The notes: generated by a model from the letters alone, not told the origin. 17,249 nt of DNA from Brachionus koreanus (GCA_016987375.1 PJRA01000555.1:313928-331176); one strand, 5' to 3'; shown: positions 7,528-17,249, counted from the stretch's first letter. Numbers and translations: made by a program.

Positions 7528-9432
7528 ATGAATTTTTTCTTTACAAAATTTAAAATGAGAGCTAAAACTATTGAGATTTTTTTTATGTTTCTATTTATTT
7601 GTCTATTTGGAACACTTAGTTCAAAAAAGTGTAGATTTAAAAATTTCAAATTGATTTGCAATATGTTTAAATTGAACCAAGAATTATTTTCCATTGAAAA
7701 CAAACAAAAATTTGAGCAACTTAATGGCATTTATTTTCAACTAGCCAAAAGAGAGGTGCTAAATGACAATTTTTTAAATTTTGTTAAACTTTGGAATTTT
7801 TTTGATCAAAATTATCAAATTTTTAAAATAAAAAATCTACTTGGCATTGACATAAATTTGCTTGAAATACTCGGCACAAATTATTCAAGCAATTTTTATT
7901 CATTTTATTTCTACAATTCGAGAATAGAGTTTTACAATAGGTCAAAATTGCTCCAACAATGTCATCAACAAGTCTATTCAAGCAAAAAATTTGAACTAAA
8001 ATTTATCAGATTTTCTCTAATTAATAATATTTTCTATTCATCAACACTTTGTCCACATTATTTTCATAAATTTAAAATTAAAGTTTTTTTAATTAAATAT
8101 TTGTCAAGCACTTTTTTCAGAAAAAATCTAATTAAATTTTTACAAATAAATGATGATAAAGTTGACATTGAAACAGAAATGATTTCTGTTGAAAATTGCG
8201 AAAATGTTGATCTAAATGCTGATTTTTTGAACGCACAATTTTTTAAAAAGACAAAAAATTTTGTATTCCTAGGCAAAATACGATCAATACAAAGTGATTT
8301 GTTTACAAATTTAAGCTCACTTAGACTTATAGCTTTGGACATCTATTTTGCTAGACTGTTATTGCAAAATACGCAAATAAAATGGATAGAGAAACTAAAC
8401 AATGCTTCAAATAGCATAATACACATAAATATTGTTCAAAAGTTTTATCAAGAGTATTATTATTTGTTTGATATAAACCATGTATTCCCAAACGAATTAA
8501 AAGATTCAAAATTAAAAGAATTAAAAAATATTCAATACAAATTTGTAAAAATTTATTCTTTTCTCAGTTTAACCTATGTTGTTGTAAAACAAGTGGATAT
8601 GATGACCGATTGTTCTTTTAAAAATGGCCTCTTTTGTTCAAGCATTGTGCATTCAAGATTAGTTCAATACTACAAAATTATATTCAGCGATTTCTTAATG
8701 AGAGTAATTAAGACATGTATTAATGTATCGCTTATTGGCTACACTGCCTTCAGACTAAATGTCCTGATGAGTCCAGGCTCCAAAATTCGTAAATTAATTT
8801 CAAACATGTCAATTGGCAAAATGAGTTTTTTCACATTTCTAACATTTGGCTTTTTAAGCACACCTAGACTATTTATACACAAATTGAATATAGATGAGCC
8901 CAATCTGAACTATCCATCCTATTTACTTGATTCTTATTCAAGCTTTATTTTAAACGAAAAAAGTGTTTCTATTCTCATCATTCTTAATTTAATGTCAGAC
9001 TTTTTCACTAATCTTTTGATTATTTTAACAAATTTTGCTTTTGATATTTGTTTGGTTTTAAAATTAAAGACGGATGTTAAAAAGATGCTGCCAAAAAACA
9101 GATCTAGACCAAACAAAAAAAATATGCATCAATTACTTATTTCAGTTATTATGGTATTTATGAGCATTGTTTTAAAGTCAGCTGAATTTTTTAACAGTAT
9201 TTACTTTTTACTCGGATTTTTATCTCTTAGGAAAAATCATCTAATGGAAACAAGATTGGAATTTTTTCTTAAAGTAGTGTGCCTTCGGTACTCATTTCCA
9301 ATTATTGTGAATCATTTACTTGATTTTTCGTTTCTCTTTTTAAATGTTCTAGTCTATTTAGCTTATTTTTTTGGCGATAAAAATTTTCGCAATGCTATCT
9401 CGCATCATACAAAAAAAACAAAAAAAAATTAA
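7528..9432 (+). CDS. Orphan multi-pass (7TM-like) receptor with secreted LRR-like ectodomain
   Basis: This is a single-exon protein of 634 aa from the ATG at 7528; an ATG at 7555 would directly precede a better signal peptide (MRAKTIEIFFMFLFICLFGT). The ectodomain, about residues 30-385, is rich in Phe, Asn and Lys. A leucine-rich-repeat-like patch at about 250-290 (IRSIQSDLFTNLSSLRLIAL, then KWIEKLN) and a Cys pair at 362/370 lie just before the membrane. Hydrophobic segments follow at about 389-412, 432-450, 479-510, 537-570 (probably two) and 579-615 (probably two), consistent with seven helices. The end, YLAYFFGDKNFRNAI, looks like a GPCR helix 7-helix 8 junction. No DRY or NPxxY motif is visible, so ligand and G-protein coupling are unknown. 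The gene sits alone between two histone units; AATAAA follows at 9443. Confidence 0.75.
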   Translation: MNFFFTKFKMRAKTIEIFFMFLFICLFGTLSSKKCRFKNFKLICNMFKLNQELFSIENKQKFEQLNGIYFQLAKREVLNDNFLNFVKLWNFFDQNYQIFKIKNLLGIDINLLEILGTNYSSNFYSFYFYNSRIEFYNRSKLLQQCHQQVYSSKKFELKFIRFSLINNIFYSSTLCPHYFHKFKIKVFLIKYLSSTFFRKNLIKFLQINDDKVDIETEMISVENCENVDLNADFLNAQFFKKTKNFVFLGKIRSIQSDLFTNLSSLRLIALDIYFARLLLQNTQIKWIEKLNNASNSIIHINIVQKFYQEYYYLFDINHVFPNELKDSKLKELKNIQYKFVKIYSFLSLTYVVVKQVDMMTDCSFKNGLFCSSIVHSRLVQYYKIIFSDFLMRVIKTCINVSLIGYTAFRLNVLMSPGSKIRKLISNMSIGKMSFFTFLTFGFLSTPRLFIHKLNIDEPNLNYPSYLLDSYSSFILNEKSVSILIILNLMSDFFTNLLIILTNFAFDICLVLKLKTDVKKMLPKNRSRPNKKNMHQLLISVIMVFMSIVLKSAEFFNSIYFLLGFLSLRKNHLMETRLEFFLKVVCLRYSFPIIVNHLLDFSFLFLNVLVYLAYFFGDKNFRNAISHHTKKTKKN

Positions 9433-9682
9433 TATTTTTGAAAATAAAATCTTTTAGAGATTTAAATTGTCAAATTAAATTTTTGAGACAAAGAGTATTA
9501 TTAATAACTGGAAAAATTGAAAGAACGAAGGCCATTATTACATTTTATATATAGGAGATAATGTAAAATAAGAGAGAAATAGAGAGAGAAAAATTTCAAA
9601 CAATGAATATGAAAAAAAAAATATAAACATCAAAGTAAAAATCAATTGAATCATAATTTTAATAATATAAATAAAATTAATG

Positions 9683-9725
9683 ATTTGCTTTATTTTTTAG
9701 AAAGTGATTGGCCTTGAAAAAGGCC
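9683..9725 (-). terminator. H2B histone 3' processing signal
   Basis: On the minus strand GGCCTTTTTCAAGGCC (9725-9710) starts 36 nt after the H2B stop. It is followed after 18 nt by AAAGCAAAT (9691-9683). Confidence 0.9.
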
Positions 9726-9761
9726 GGGGGTTTTTTTAATGTACAATAAGTATGAATGAAC

Positions 9762-10130
9762 TTATTTAGAGCTAGTGTATTTGGTTACAGCTTTTGTACC
9801 TTCACTAACTGCATGCTTGGCTAATTCACCAGGCAACAAAAGACGAACACTGGTTTGAACTTCACGACTAGAAATAGTCGAACGACCATTGTGGGTCGAC
9901 AACTTAGAAGCCTCAGAGGCTATTCTCTCAAATATGTCATTGACAAAAGAATTCATAATGCTCATAGCTTTGCTTGAAATACCAGTGTCTGGATGAACTT
10001 GTTTCAATACTTTGTATATGTACACTGAATAAGTCTCCTTCCTTTTCTTTCTTCGTTTGCCTTCTCCTTTGGCTCCTTTGACTGGCTTGACAGCTTTTTT
10101 GGCTCCTTTGCTTGGTGTCTTTGGTGGCAT
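9762..10130 (-). CDS. H2B: Histone H2B
   Basis: The product is a 122-aa, intronless H2B core histone that dimerises with H2A. The N-terminal tail is Lys/Pro/Ala-rich, followed by the [11 protein letters not shown] repression-patch region and the fold [20 protein letters not shown]. After [19 protein letters not shown] comes the conserved C-terminal helix [20 protein letters not shown] with the ubiquitinated Lys (equivalent to K120) and the usual YTSSK end. It is divergently paired with H2A across a 432-bp shared promoter, which fits co-regulation of the two dimer partners. The start is the only ATG giving the family N-terminus MPPK. Confidence 0.99.
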   Translation of the reverse strand: MPPKTPSKGAKKAVKPVKGAKGEGKRRKKRKETYSVYIYKVLKQVHPDTGISSKAMSIMNSFVNDIFERIASEASKLSTHNGRSTISSREVQTSVRLLLPGELAKHAVSEGTKAVTKYTSSK

Positions 10131-10562
10131 TTTAATTTCTCAAAATTGTTCTATGTTCAATATAAATGATGCTCAGGCCGCAATATACTTAGTTTATTTG
10201 ACGTGAATAAAACAACTAATATGATTATGTACAAAACAAAGTTCAAGAGGTGAATGTTGCTAAATTTGCAAAAAATAAATATTATATTCTCACACAAAGT
10301 CCAATCAATTGTTAAAAATATATTTTATTTAACATAATTTGTTAATTCGTTTGAGTCTAATTGTTTGATTAAGTTGAAGCCACCGCCTTTTTTTATTTAA
10401 ATTAATTTTAAAATAAAAAATAAAAATTTTGTTGTTGTTGTTAATAATTATTCTAAGCAATAAATCGAGGATAAATATGAATTTTTTGATGGCGCTTTAT
10501 GCATTTTCAACAAACAAATTTCTTGTTAAATTAAATTCATCAAACATAAAAAAGAAGAAAAC
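10131..10562. promoter_or_regulatory. Divergent H2B/H2A promoter
   Basis: The 432 bp between the two start codons has to drive both genes. On the H2A side GATAAATA at 10470-10477 is a TATA-like element 85 nt before the ATG, followed by GGCGCTTTATGCATTTTC. A CCAATCA box lies at 10301-10307, near the middle. On the H2B side AGTATATTG (minus strand, 10189-10181) is the best TATA candidate. A (GTT)n run occurs at about 10429-10441. The corresponding region is wholly deleted in unit A. Confidence 0.7.
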
Positions 10563-10952
10563 ATGTCTGGACGTGGCAAAGGAGGTAAAGTAAGAGCCAA
10601 AGGTAAAACAAGATCATCAAGAGCAGGACTTCAATTTCCAGTTGGTCGAATACACAGACTATTGAGAAAAGGACACTATGCCGAAAGAGTTGGAGCTGGA
10701 GCTCCAGTCTATTTGGCTGCTGTGTTGGAATATTTGAGTGCTGAAATTCTTGAATTGGCTGGCAATGCAGCAAGAGACAACAAAAAGACAAGAATTATTC
10801 CTCGTCATTTACAATTGGCCATTAGAAATGATGAAGAGTTGAACAAATTACTTGCTGGCGTAACAATTGCTCAAGGTGGTGTTTTGCCCAATATTCAATC
10901 AATCTTGTTGCCAAAGAAAGCTGAAGAAGGTCCATCTTCAAAATCAGAATAA
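10563..10952 (+). CDS. H2A: Histone H2A
   Basis: The product is a 129-aa, intronless canonical H2A. SGRGKGGK begins the tail and [20 protein letters not shown] opens the fold. The acidic patch is intact ([13 protein letters not shown] and RNDEELN), as is the docking region [20 protein letters not shown] with the KK pair equivalent to ubiquitinated K118/K119. The C-terminus [10 protein letters not shown] lacks the SQ(E/D)-hydrophobic motif, so it is not H2A.X, and the docking domain is not of the H2A.Z type. LLAGVTIAQ replaces the common LLGKVTIAQ. It pairs divergently with H2B. The stem-loop starts 33 nt after the stop. Confidence 0.99.
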   Translation: MSGRGKGGKVRAKGKTRSSRAGLQFPVGRIHRLLRKGHYAERVGAGAPVYLAAVLEYLSAEILELAGNAARDNKKTRIIPRHLQLAIRNDEELNKLLAGVTIAQGGVLPNIQSILLPKKAEEGPSSKSE

Positions 10953-10985
10953 ATTTATCAAATTATCTACTAAAATAACTCCCCC

Positions 10986-11028
10986 GGCCTTTTTAAAGGC
11001 CACTCAAAAATTAAAATTTAAAGCAAAT
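10986..11028 (+). terminator. H2A histone 3' processing signal
   Basis: The stem-loop GGCCTTTTTAAAGGCC (10986-11001) is followed 18 nt later by AAAGCAAAT (11020-11028). Confidence 0.9.
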
Positions 11029-12120
11029 TTGATAAATTTTATGAGCGTTAAAGTTTTAAAAAACATTCAAAACAAATTCTGCATTTTTATTTTTAAATAG
11101 TTTTTTTTTCTAATATATTTTTAGAAAAAAAAGGAGGAGGAGTCTTTTCAAAATATTTTTCTTTGCCATCAATTAATCAATCTTGCAATTTTCTTAGTTA
11201 AATCATTCATTTTTCGATTAAGAATAGGCTTTAGAGGATAAAATTAAATAAAAATTAAATCTCAAAAATAAAGCTATTGATACAAATCATAAGAAAACAA
11301 TTTCACTCTCCCAGTCGCTCCTTTTATTTAATTTTATTTTTTTTTTAATAATTATGATCATAACATTAGGCTTTTATCCCACCTATTCTTTGTTTCTTTT
11401 ATATCATCATTATTGTGTGCAAACTAATTCGATTAAATCTTTCTCTTCAAATAAAACCCACTACTTCCTTACTTTTTTTTAGTTTATTTAATAAGGATTA
11501 TTTAATAAAGATCTGACATAATAAATTGTACTGATTACGATTTAGCGTTCAGTGTTCTTTTGATTGAATGGTGCCTTGAATGTAGCAACTCTGGACTAAC
11601 CGACTCGATAAAATACAATTTTTATTAAAATGAATTTTTAAAAAAATGAATTCAAATATTACTGAGTAATAGATGCGTCTAATTTTAAAAATAAAGGAAA
11701 AATTAATTAAGAAAAGAAAATAATTCCAAATTAACAATACAGTTGTCATCCGAGAAATGTAAAAAAAACAATAAGGGTTCATTTTTATTCAATGCATATA
11801 ATACAAATTATACAAATCTATTTTTTTTAAGCATGTAAATTTTATGATATGTTTTAAAAAAATTTGTTTAAAATTTATTTTTTTCTATATTTGAAGAATT
11901 TCTTTTTTATTTAATATTTTTCATCGCTGAAAATGGCGAAATTTTTTTTGAAAAAAAAAATAAAAAAAATTATAATAAAAAATTGTTTTTAAAAAAATGG
12001 CGATAACTAAGTTCATAACAATTTTTTAAAAACAACGAACAAATTATGCACAAGTTTCTCTTCAATTTTACTGGATATTTCAATACTATGAAAAATTAAA
12101 AATTCCCATTTTTTATTTCC
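11029..12120. other. H2A-H4 spacer of unit B
   Basis: No gene is supported here. Bases 11072-11232 are missing from unit A. Bases 11233-11628 match 4712-5173 of unit A with indels, and include a short block at about 11345-11400 resembling the LINE endonuclease end at 13690-13735 (shared 'gatcataacat.aggcttttatc'). Bases about 11633-12120 match the H4 upstream region of unit A, including the conserved 'tcatcgctgaaaatggcg' stretch, which may be regulatory. Confidence 0.6.
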
Positions 12121-12128
12121 TATAAATA
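12121..12128 (+). promoter_or_regulatory. TATA box of H4 (unit B)
   Basis: TATAAATA lies 81 nt before the H4 ATG, with context identical to that of unit A. Confidence 0.65.
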
Positions 12129-12194
12129 TATGTTGAATTCTTAGTTAAAAATCATTTAAGTTAAAAAATTAATTTTCAATACTCAAATAAATAA

Positions 12195-12521
<327 letters not shown>

Positions 12522-12550
12522 ATCTCCCATTCAAAGCAATAATAACCCCC

Positions 12551-12593
12551 GGCCCTTTTCAGGGCCAAACAAATTTTAAAAATCAAAGCAAAT
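12551..12593 (+). terminator. H4 histone 3' processing signal (unit B)
   Basis: The stem-loop GGCCCTTTTCAGGGCC (12551-12566) is followed 18 nt later by AAAGCAAAT (12585-12593). Confidence 0.9.
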
Positions 12594-12783
12594 TATCTTT
12601 ATTTTCAATGAAATTTAAATATCAGTAAAATATTTTTTATCATAGAAATTTCTTTAACTAATTCAATTTTGTTTAGCGCATATATACACTACTTTACAGT
12701 ACTGTGAACTTCTTAAAAATTTAAAAATGATCTTTTCAATTTAATTAAATAAGTGTAAAATTAGAATAAAAAAAATTATTCAA

Positions 12784-12942
12784 ATTAAATTCTCTAGTAA
12801 ATGCTCTAATAAATTTAAAGTACAAAAGATAATAGATCTGATTGTTACAACTGGAGATGTTCAAAGTACCCAACTAGCCGCCTTATTAGAACTGGAAAGT
12901 CTTGTCAAATTGACTAAGCTGATTTTCTTGGCCGCCAATTAA
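12784..12942 (+). pseudogene. Protein-like relic after H4 (unit B)
   Basis: This is the unit B counterpart of 7112-7324. The frame reads KVQKIIDLIVTTGDVQ, then LAALLELE, and, after an in-frame deletion relative to unit A, KLTKLIFLAAN and a stop at 12940-12942. The two units keep different parts of the same ancestral coding stretch. It has no start codon and is too short to be a gene. Confidence 0.35.
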
Positions 12943-13225
12943 TATTTTGCAAGTTGGCCTGGCCAATTGGACATGAAAGTGATTAGACCCAAATTTTTAA
13001 ATAATCTTTTAAAATTAAGAATAAAAATAAATTTGTCAACTCTTAAATGTTAAGAGATGTTCATGAAGCTAGAAATTATTAAACTAAAGCTTCTAAAAAT
13101 AAACTGTTTGCACTTTCAACAACGCCTATCCTAATCGGGAAGTTTGCTAAATTTTAACAAATAGTTTGCACACGGTACTTGATTTTATTTATGTATATTG
13201 AAAAACCATTCAGTAATTACACATT

Positions 13226-13735
13226 GAAATTGTGCTCATTTTCCTAGTTAAACTGTTAGAAAATTTTTTAGCTCAGGAAAGTCCTGATATAGTATTACTT
13301 AACGAAATAAAAATTGATTTGAGTGAATCAAATATTTATTTTGATTCTAATAATTACATTTCAATTACTAAGCCACGTTATAAATATAGAGGAGGTGTAG
13401 CTATTTTAGTTAACGAAGGCATAGAATTTATTCAAGACTTTTCATTTGACAAGTTTTCTTCGGAAATTCTCTCATTTAAGTTAAATTATGGAATACACAA
13501 TCAATTTTATGTGTTTAGCCTCTATAACCCACCAAATGTACTTCTTAATTTTAATCTTTTTGAAAAAATAAATAGGAAATGTAAAAACTTTATTCGTGGA
13601 GGTGATATTAATGCTCGGTCAAAACAAGTAGGCTGTCTAGGAGAAAATCAAAATGGAATTATTTTGGAAAGGATAATTAATGAATTGGATTTTTCCTTAA
13701 TTAATGATCATAACATCAGGCTTTTATCTTAGCTT
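13226..13735 (+). mobile_element. LINE endonuclease-domain relic (EEP/APE-type)
   Basis: About 165 codons form a truncated endonuclease/exonuclease/phosphatase domain of a non-LTR retrotransposon. Blocks in order are SPDIVLLNEIKI (with the catalytic Glu), RGGVAILVNEG, VFSLYNPPN, GGDINARSKQVGC (with the Asp-Asn pair), ENQNGIILERIINELDFSLI and ND. The segment starts without the usual N-terminal 'WN.N' strand and lacks an ATG. It ends in a stop before the final Ser-Asp-His block, and no RT follows. It is therefore truncated at both ends and inactive. It starts about 180 bp after histone unit B fades out. Confidence 0.88.
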
Positions 13736-14970
13736 TCTTTTAGTCATTCATTTTTCAATTATGCAAATTTTAATTTTGATTTATACAAAACATTTTTTTA
13801 AATAAATGTCTTATCGTTTCCTCACTTCGAAATCATTTTTCACTTTTGAAAAAAAATCCTTTAGAATACCAAAATAAAGATAAACTATTAAATGTAAATT
13901 CTTTCAATTGAAAAGGTATTTTATATCAAATGAATTTTTTTCAAAAATAAAGTCTTGATAATGATTTTTAAACATCTTTTAATAGTCTTTAATAAGCCTT
14001 CAATTTAATGTTCACTGGGTGGTCTATTCAAAATGTCTCAAGAGACTGTTTAGCACATCATTTATTTTAATTCAACAAACAATAAAAATATCTTTTTGGC
14101 TTATTTTGATATACAAAATGTTGAGTCGTAACTATATCAATAAATATAGATTGAAAGAGTTTTTAAAAAAAATATATCTATTCATTTATTTAGAATAAAA
14201 TTTGCTCTTTTTTTAATAAAAATTTATTTTGCTTTTACTATTCATCCACTATGGTTTTGATTATTCTTAAAATTTTGAATTATTCAATTTAAATACCTAA
14301 TTTTTGAAATAACAATCAAATCAACTCTATCAATATCTCTATTCAGTTTTTATAATGTTATTTATTTCTAATATAAATAATTTATTTATATTAATTTTAA
14401 AAAACAGAGTGTTATTTAGTATCTTGAGCCATTGACTTGACTGAAAATCATTTCAATCTTTTTAAATTCAATTTAGTTCATTTAAAAAAATTAACTTAAG
14501 ATTTATGCCTACAAGCAACTCTAATTTTCTTTGAGAATAAATACTTAACTTTAAGACAAATGCTCTCTAGAAAATTTTTTTTGTAATTGTATTGTTTAGA
14601 ATGAACAAATTTTTTTAAATGAACAAAAAGTTAAAAAACAATAGGAGAAATTCTTTGAATTAAAATAATTAACTATAAGAATGGAAATTTTTCCTTTAAA
14701 ATAAAAAAATTGATTTTTTATTTTTGAAAGTGAACGAAAAATTTTCAATGTGAAAAAAAATAAATTAAAAAAATTAAAAAATTAAAAAAAAATTAAAAAA
14801 AAGAAAATTTTTGCATTAAAAATTTCAGAACAAGGGCAAATTTTAATTAATCAAGTTTTTGTTAAGTTAGAATTGATTTTTTTAATTTAGTTTTTTTTGC
14901 TTATAGTTGAATTAATTCACGGAATATTTAATTATTAGAAAAAAAAATTTCAAAATTTAAGAACGCAAAA
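13736..14970. other. AT-rich intergenic spacer with low-complexity A/T runs
   Basis: No ORF or RNA gene is seen. The region has poly(A)/(T) runs and an AATTAAAAA-type low-complexity patch at about 14761-14812. The right end must hold the GPS2 promoter; an acceptor-like TTTTTTTTGCTTATAG ends at 14906, leaving 64 nt before the GPS2 start codon. Confidence 0.5.
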
Positions 14971-15588
14971 ATGCCGGAATTGATAATGGAACGGCCCAAA
15001 ATGAGCCTTCAAATGCATGAGAACCTTAAGCGGTTCATTTTAAGAGAGCGCCGAAGAAAGAAAGAAGAAGACGAGCAAAAACTTCGCGAGGAAAAGGTGC
15101 TTTATTTGAACCAATGTGCCATAGAACAAAACATCTAATAGCCTTTTTTTTTAAAGAAAAAAGCAGAGATTAAGACCCAAAATTTGGAGCAAAACAAAGA
15201 ACAAATAGTTATGTTTGAACGAAAATTGGAAGATTTGCAAATAGTAAGATTAGCTTACAGAAAAAGTGTTTTTTTTCAACGAAAAAAAAAATTTTTTTTC
15301 AGAAAAAACGCGAGCTTTTTAATCAATTGAAAAAAGTTTTGAACGAGGAAACAAATTTAAAAAAAAGTACGCGTGTGTCCAGTGGACAAGGCTCACTAGC
15401 CGAGCAAGCCAATCCTCTAAATCCGCTGCTAATGTACTCGGGTCATCCCGGTCATCCACAATTACTCGCACCGCAAAATTCTCAATTTTCCCAAGCACCT
15501 GCTATTATTCCACAGAGCAGCCAGTCAAAGCCGCAATCACCGTTTCATCTGATACCGCCTCATCATCTGCCTCCACAAGCCTCAAACT
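14971..15588 (+). CDS. GPS2: GPS2 ortholog (G protein pathway suppressor 2), first three exons
   Basis: GPS2 is a small subunit of the NCoR/SMRT-HDAC3-TBL1 corepressor complex that also restrains JNK and inflammatory signalling. Exon 1 (14971-15096) begins MPELIMERPKMSLQMHENLK, matching the human start MPALLERPKLS, and continues with the Arg/Lys/Glu-rich helix. Intron 1 is 15097-15156 (GTGCTT..TTAAAG, 60 nt, phase 0, contains stops). Exon 2 is 15157-15243 (NKEQIVMFERKLEDLQ, matching the human TKEQILKLEEKL coiled coil). Intron 2 is 15244-15302 (GTAAGA..TTTCAG, 59 nt). Exon 3 from 15303 encodes KKRELFNQLKKVLNEE, the most conserved block, then a Pro/Gln/Ser/His-rich stretch typical of the family. 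A donor GTAAAT at 15589 ends exon 3. About 166 of roughly 300 residues are seen; the rest is not located. Confidence 0.88.
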
Positions 15589-16301
15589 GTAAATTTAAAC
15601 TTGAAAATAAATTTAGAATATTTTTTATTATAAGAAATATTTATTTTAAATTAAAAACAATTTTTAATATTACTAAAATAATTAAAATATGTGTGAATCA
15701 AAACTTGGGCTCTGACTTTTTTTTAAAGTTTAAATATTTGATTTCTTCTAACCCATTATGGCTCAGCCGTTACTTCTTTAAAATACCACCAAAGGGTCCT
15801 CTTTTGATGACTGACTGCGTTGGTTTAATTGACTCCAATCATTGATTTCTGTTATGATAATTTCGAAAATAGAAAATAGGCTGCTCATCGCACAGTATTA
15901 AAAATTTCAAAATTTTTTTTCAAAATTTTGTAAATTCGAATTGTATCTAACTATTTTAAAATATTGAAAAATCACAGTCCGAAAATTGAATTTTCTATTA
16001 TCTATTTTTTTTTCAAGTAATTATATAAGAGCAAAAAAAATTTAAAATTTATTAGTACTTATTTTAAATTAAGAATTAAAGTTAACTTGACAATTAACTT
16101 TAACTTAAATTGATGAGACTATAAACGAATTTTAATAAAATTTTAAATAAAAAAAAAAAATTTAAAATTTTATTTTATTTAGCCTTTTTTTGTTAGTCCT
16201 AAATTTAATTTAAAAAAAAATAAAAATTTAAGTCAAGTCACAACTTTTACTTTGACTTATAAACAAGACTGTTTATTGTTATTATTATTATTGTTATTAC
16301 T
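15589..16301 (+). other. Probable GPS2 intron 3 / downstream AT-rich DNA
   Basis: The frame of exon 3 stays open to 15845, but beyond 15590 the translation becomes Ile/Phe/Lys/Asn-rich and intron-like. A less AT-rich island at about 15745-15845 follows a possible acceptor (TTATGGCTCAG, ending about 15767). Splicing there would add only about 13 residues before a stop, so it is a weak terminal-exon candidate. An imperfect inverted repeat lies at about 16066-16112. A (TTA/TTG)n run lies at about 16275-16300. Confidence 0.4.
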
Positions 16302-17070
16302 TTATTCAGAAAACACCTCATGGGCGATGTTAATAAAAAAGAAATAATAGAAAATTAAACATAGTAAAAATAGTAAAATAAAATCTATTTTAAATAGGAT
16401 TTTTTTGTTTTTTTCACTTGATTCTCTAAAAAGGTAACTAATTGACTCAATCGTTCTATCTTTGCTTTCTTCTTTGTTAAGCTTGTTTTCAAGCTTTATC
16501 CTATCACTTGCTTTGGCTGCCATATTTTCTATATTGTCTTATTCTTCTAGGATGATTTTCATTTCATCTATCACGGATTTTTGGCTAGTTACATTTTCTT
16601 TATCTCTTGTTTCATTTAGGATATTGTTGACCAGTGTTTTTGTAAATTTGTTGTTTGCTAATCTCATAATGAAAGACAGTTATTCTCTTAAGCAATACTC
16701 TCTCCATTTGTTCCATATTAAGGGCGGTCATCAGTTTTGTTGCTCTTGATCTCTTTCAGAGTCCAAACATTTTCTTCACTAAGTTGCCATCTGTTGTTTT
16801 AGTTTTTTTTAAATGAATTTGGTTAAGCTTGATTGCCTCGCATCCATAGGTGAGTATTGGTCGGCAGAATGTCTTGTAAAGCCGGGTTTTGAATTTGAAT
16901 CCTTTGCTCTACATGATCACTGTTGTCGAATTGATCATCACTCCGAGGTATTTTATTTTTTGGGTATTTTCTAATGTTTTTAAGCCCATTTTAATCTCTA
17001 TCATTTTTCCCAATTTTTATGCTACCAAATCTAATGAGTTGAGTTTTTTCTGGGTTGAATTTTTTTTCGT
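16302..17070 (-). mobile_element. Decayed LINE reverse transcriptase relic, C-terminal part (antisense)
   Basis: Read on the minus strand from about 17070, the blocks are FNPEKTQLIRFGS, then after a frameshift KMGLKTLENTQKIKYLGVMI (16950-16933 is YLGVMI). An in-frame TAG follows (16911-16909), then RLYKTFCRPILTYGCEAIKL (around 16875-16825), another stop near 16785, TKLMTALNMEQMERVLLKRI and HYEISKQQIYKNTG, and a Lys/Glu-rich tail that shifts frame and ends near 16302. These are the post-catalytic palm and thumb blocks of a non-LTR RT. Multiple stops and frameshifts show a dead copy. Its KT..IRFG style differs from the relic at 537-1010, so it is probably another family. It lies antisense downstream of GPS2 exon 3 and may be intronic. 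Confidence 0.82.
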
Positions 17071-17249
17071 TCTTTTTTCCATATTTATTTTAACACTCTA
17101 AGACGAATTTTTTTTTTGTTTTTTTGATCACATAAATTAGCAAATTTGGGTTTTGTGAAATTTAGTACAATTGAACAGAAAAAAATGTTAAAAATTTTTA
17201 TAAATTTTCTCTCAAAAGTCAAAAGCAAGTTCTGTAAATGCAACATGGT

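Noticed and set aside
8064..8342. Minus-strand frames within the receptor gene (8064-8342, 8934-9116, 7452-7730)
   Set aside because: Antisense shadows of a long, clearly coding ORF.
10540..10791. 83-codon minus-strand Leu-rich frame over H2A
   Set aside because: Antisense shadow of H2A.
11549..11782. 77-codon minus-strand frame in the unit B spacer
   Set aside because: It crosses the point where unit A has 610 bp extra, so it is not conserved; AT-rich composition only.
15327..15845. Reading GPS2 exon 3 straight through to the stop at 15845
   Set aside because: Beyond 15590 the translation becomes intron-like (Ile/Phe/Lys/Asn) and a GTAAAT donor is present, so readthrough is not a credible C-terminus.
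16462..16749. 95-codon plus-strand hydrophobic frame
   Set aside because: Antisense shadow of the LINE RT thumb relic; the minus strand carries the recognisable blocks.
16889..17101. 70-codon plus-strand frame
   Set aside because: Antisense of the same LINE relic; its hydrophobicity comes from reading Lys/Asn-rich codons backwards.

Overview
This window looks like nuclear DNA of a small, very AT-rich metazoan. The signs are replication-dependent histone genes with animal-type 3' stem-loops, introns of about 60 nt with GT..AG ends, animal-specific proteins (PPP1R21, GPS2), and decayed non-LTR retrotransposons. A monogonont rotifer such as Brachionus would fit the base composition, tiny introns and large orphan-receptor families. 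That placement is inference; no marker in the window proves it.

Layout. Bases 1-1000 hold little except a broken LINE reverse transcriptase relic (about 537-1010). Next come three minus-strand genes in tandem, in transcription order: a 60-aa protein resembling the complex I assembly factor DMAC1/TMEM261 (3866-3684), a PPP1R21 ortholog of the FERRY early-endosome complex (3587-1674), and a 76-aa single-pass membrane protein resembling KCNE potassium-channel subunits (1420-1190).

Bases 4294-13045 are a histone region made of two copies of one unit. Unit B (9654-13045) is intact: H2B (-) and H2A (+) diverge from a shared 432-bp promoter, followed by H4 (+). Unit A (4294-7387) has an identical H4, but its H2B/H2A pair has collapsed. 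About 1,010 bp containing both 5' ends and the promoter are gone, so the last 8 codons of H2B abut the last 50 codons of H2A across a 10-nt filler. Every histone gene and remnant keeps a 16-nt stem-loop, and an AAAGCAAAT element always lies exactly 18 nt beyond it, a strong candidate for this lineage's histone downstream element. H3 and H1 are absent. Between the units sits one intronless gene for a receptor with a secreted, weakly leucine-rich-repeat-like ectodomain and a C-terminal multi-pass (probably 7TM) region (7528-9432). Units A and B differ by several indels; two segments found only in A end in the same ~40 bp, which suggests an unrecognised short interspersed element.

Right of unit B come a LINE endonuclease-domain relic (13226-13735), about 1.2 kb of AT-rich spacer, the first three exons of a GPS2 ortholog (NCoR/SMRT-HDAC3 corepressor subunit; 14971-15588, 3' end not found), and an antisense LINE RT C-terminal relic (about 16302-17070), possibly inside a GPS2 intron.

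The histone genes work together as an S-phase chromatin cluster. The other genes (endosomal mRNA transport, corepressor, receptor, mitochondrial assembly, channel subunit) share no evident pathway and are probably neighbours by chance.
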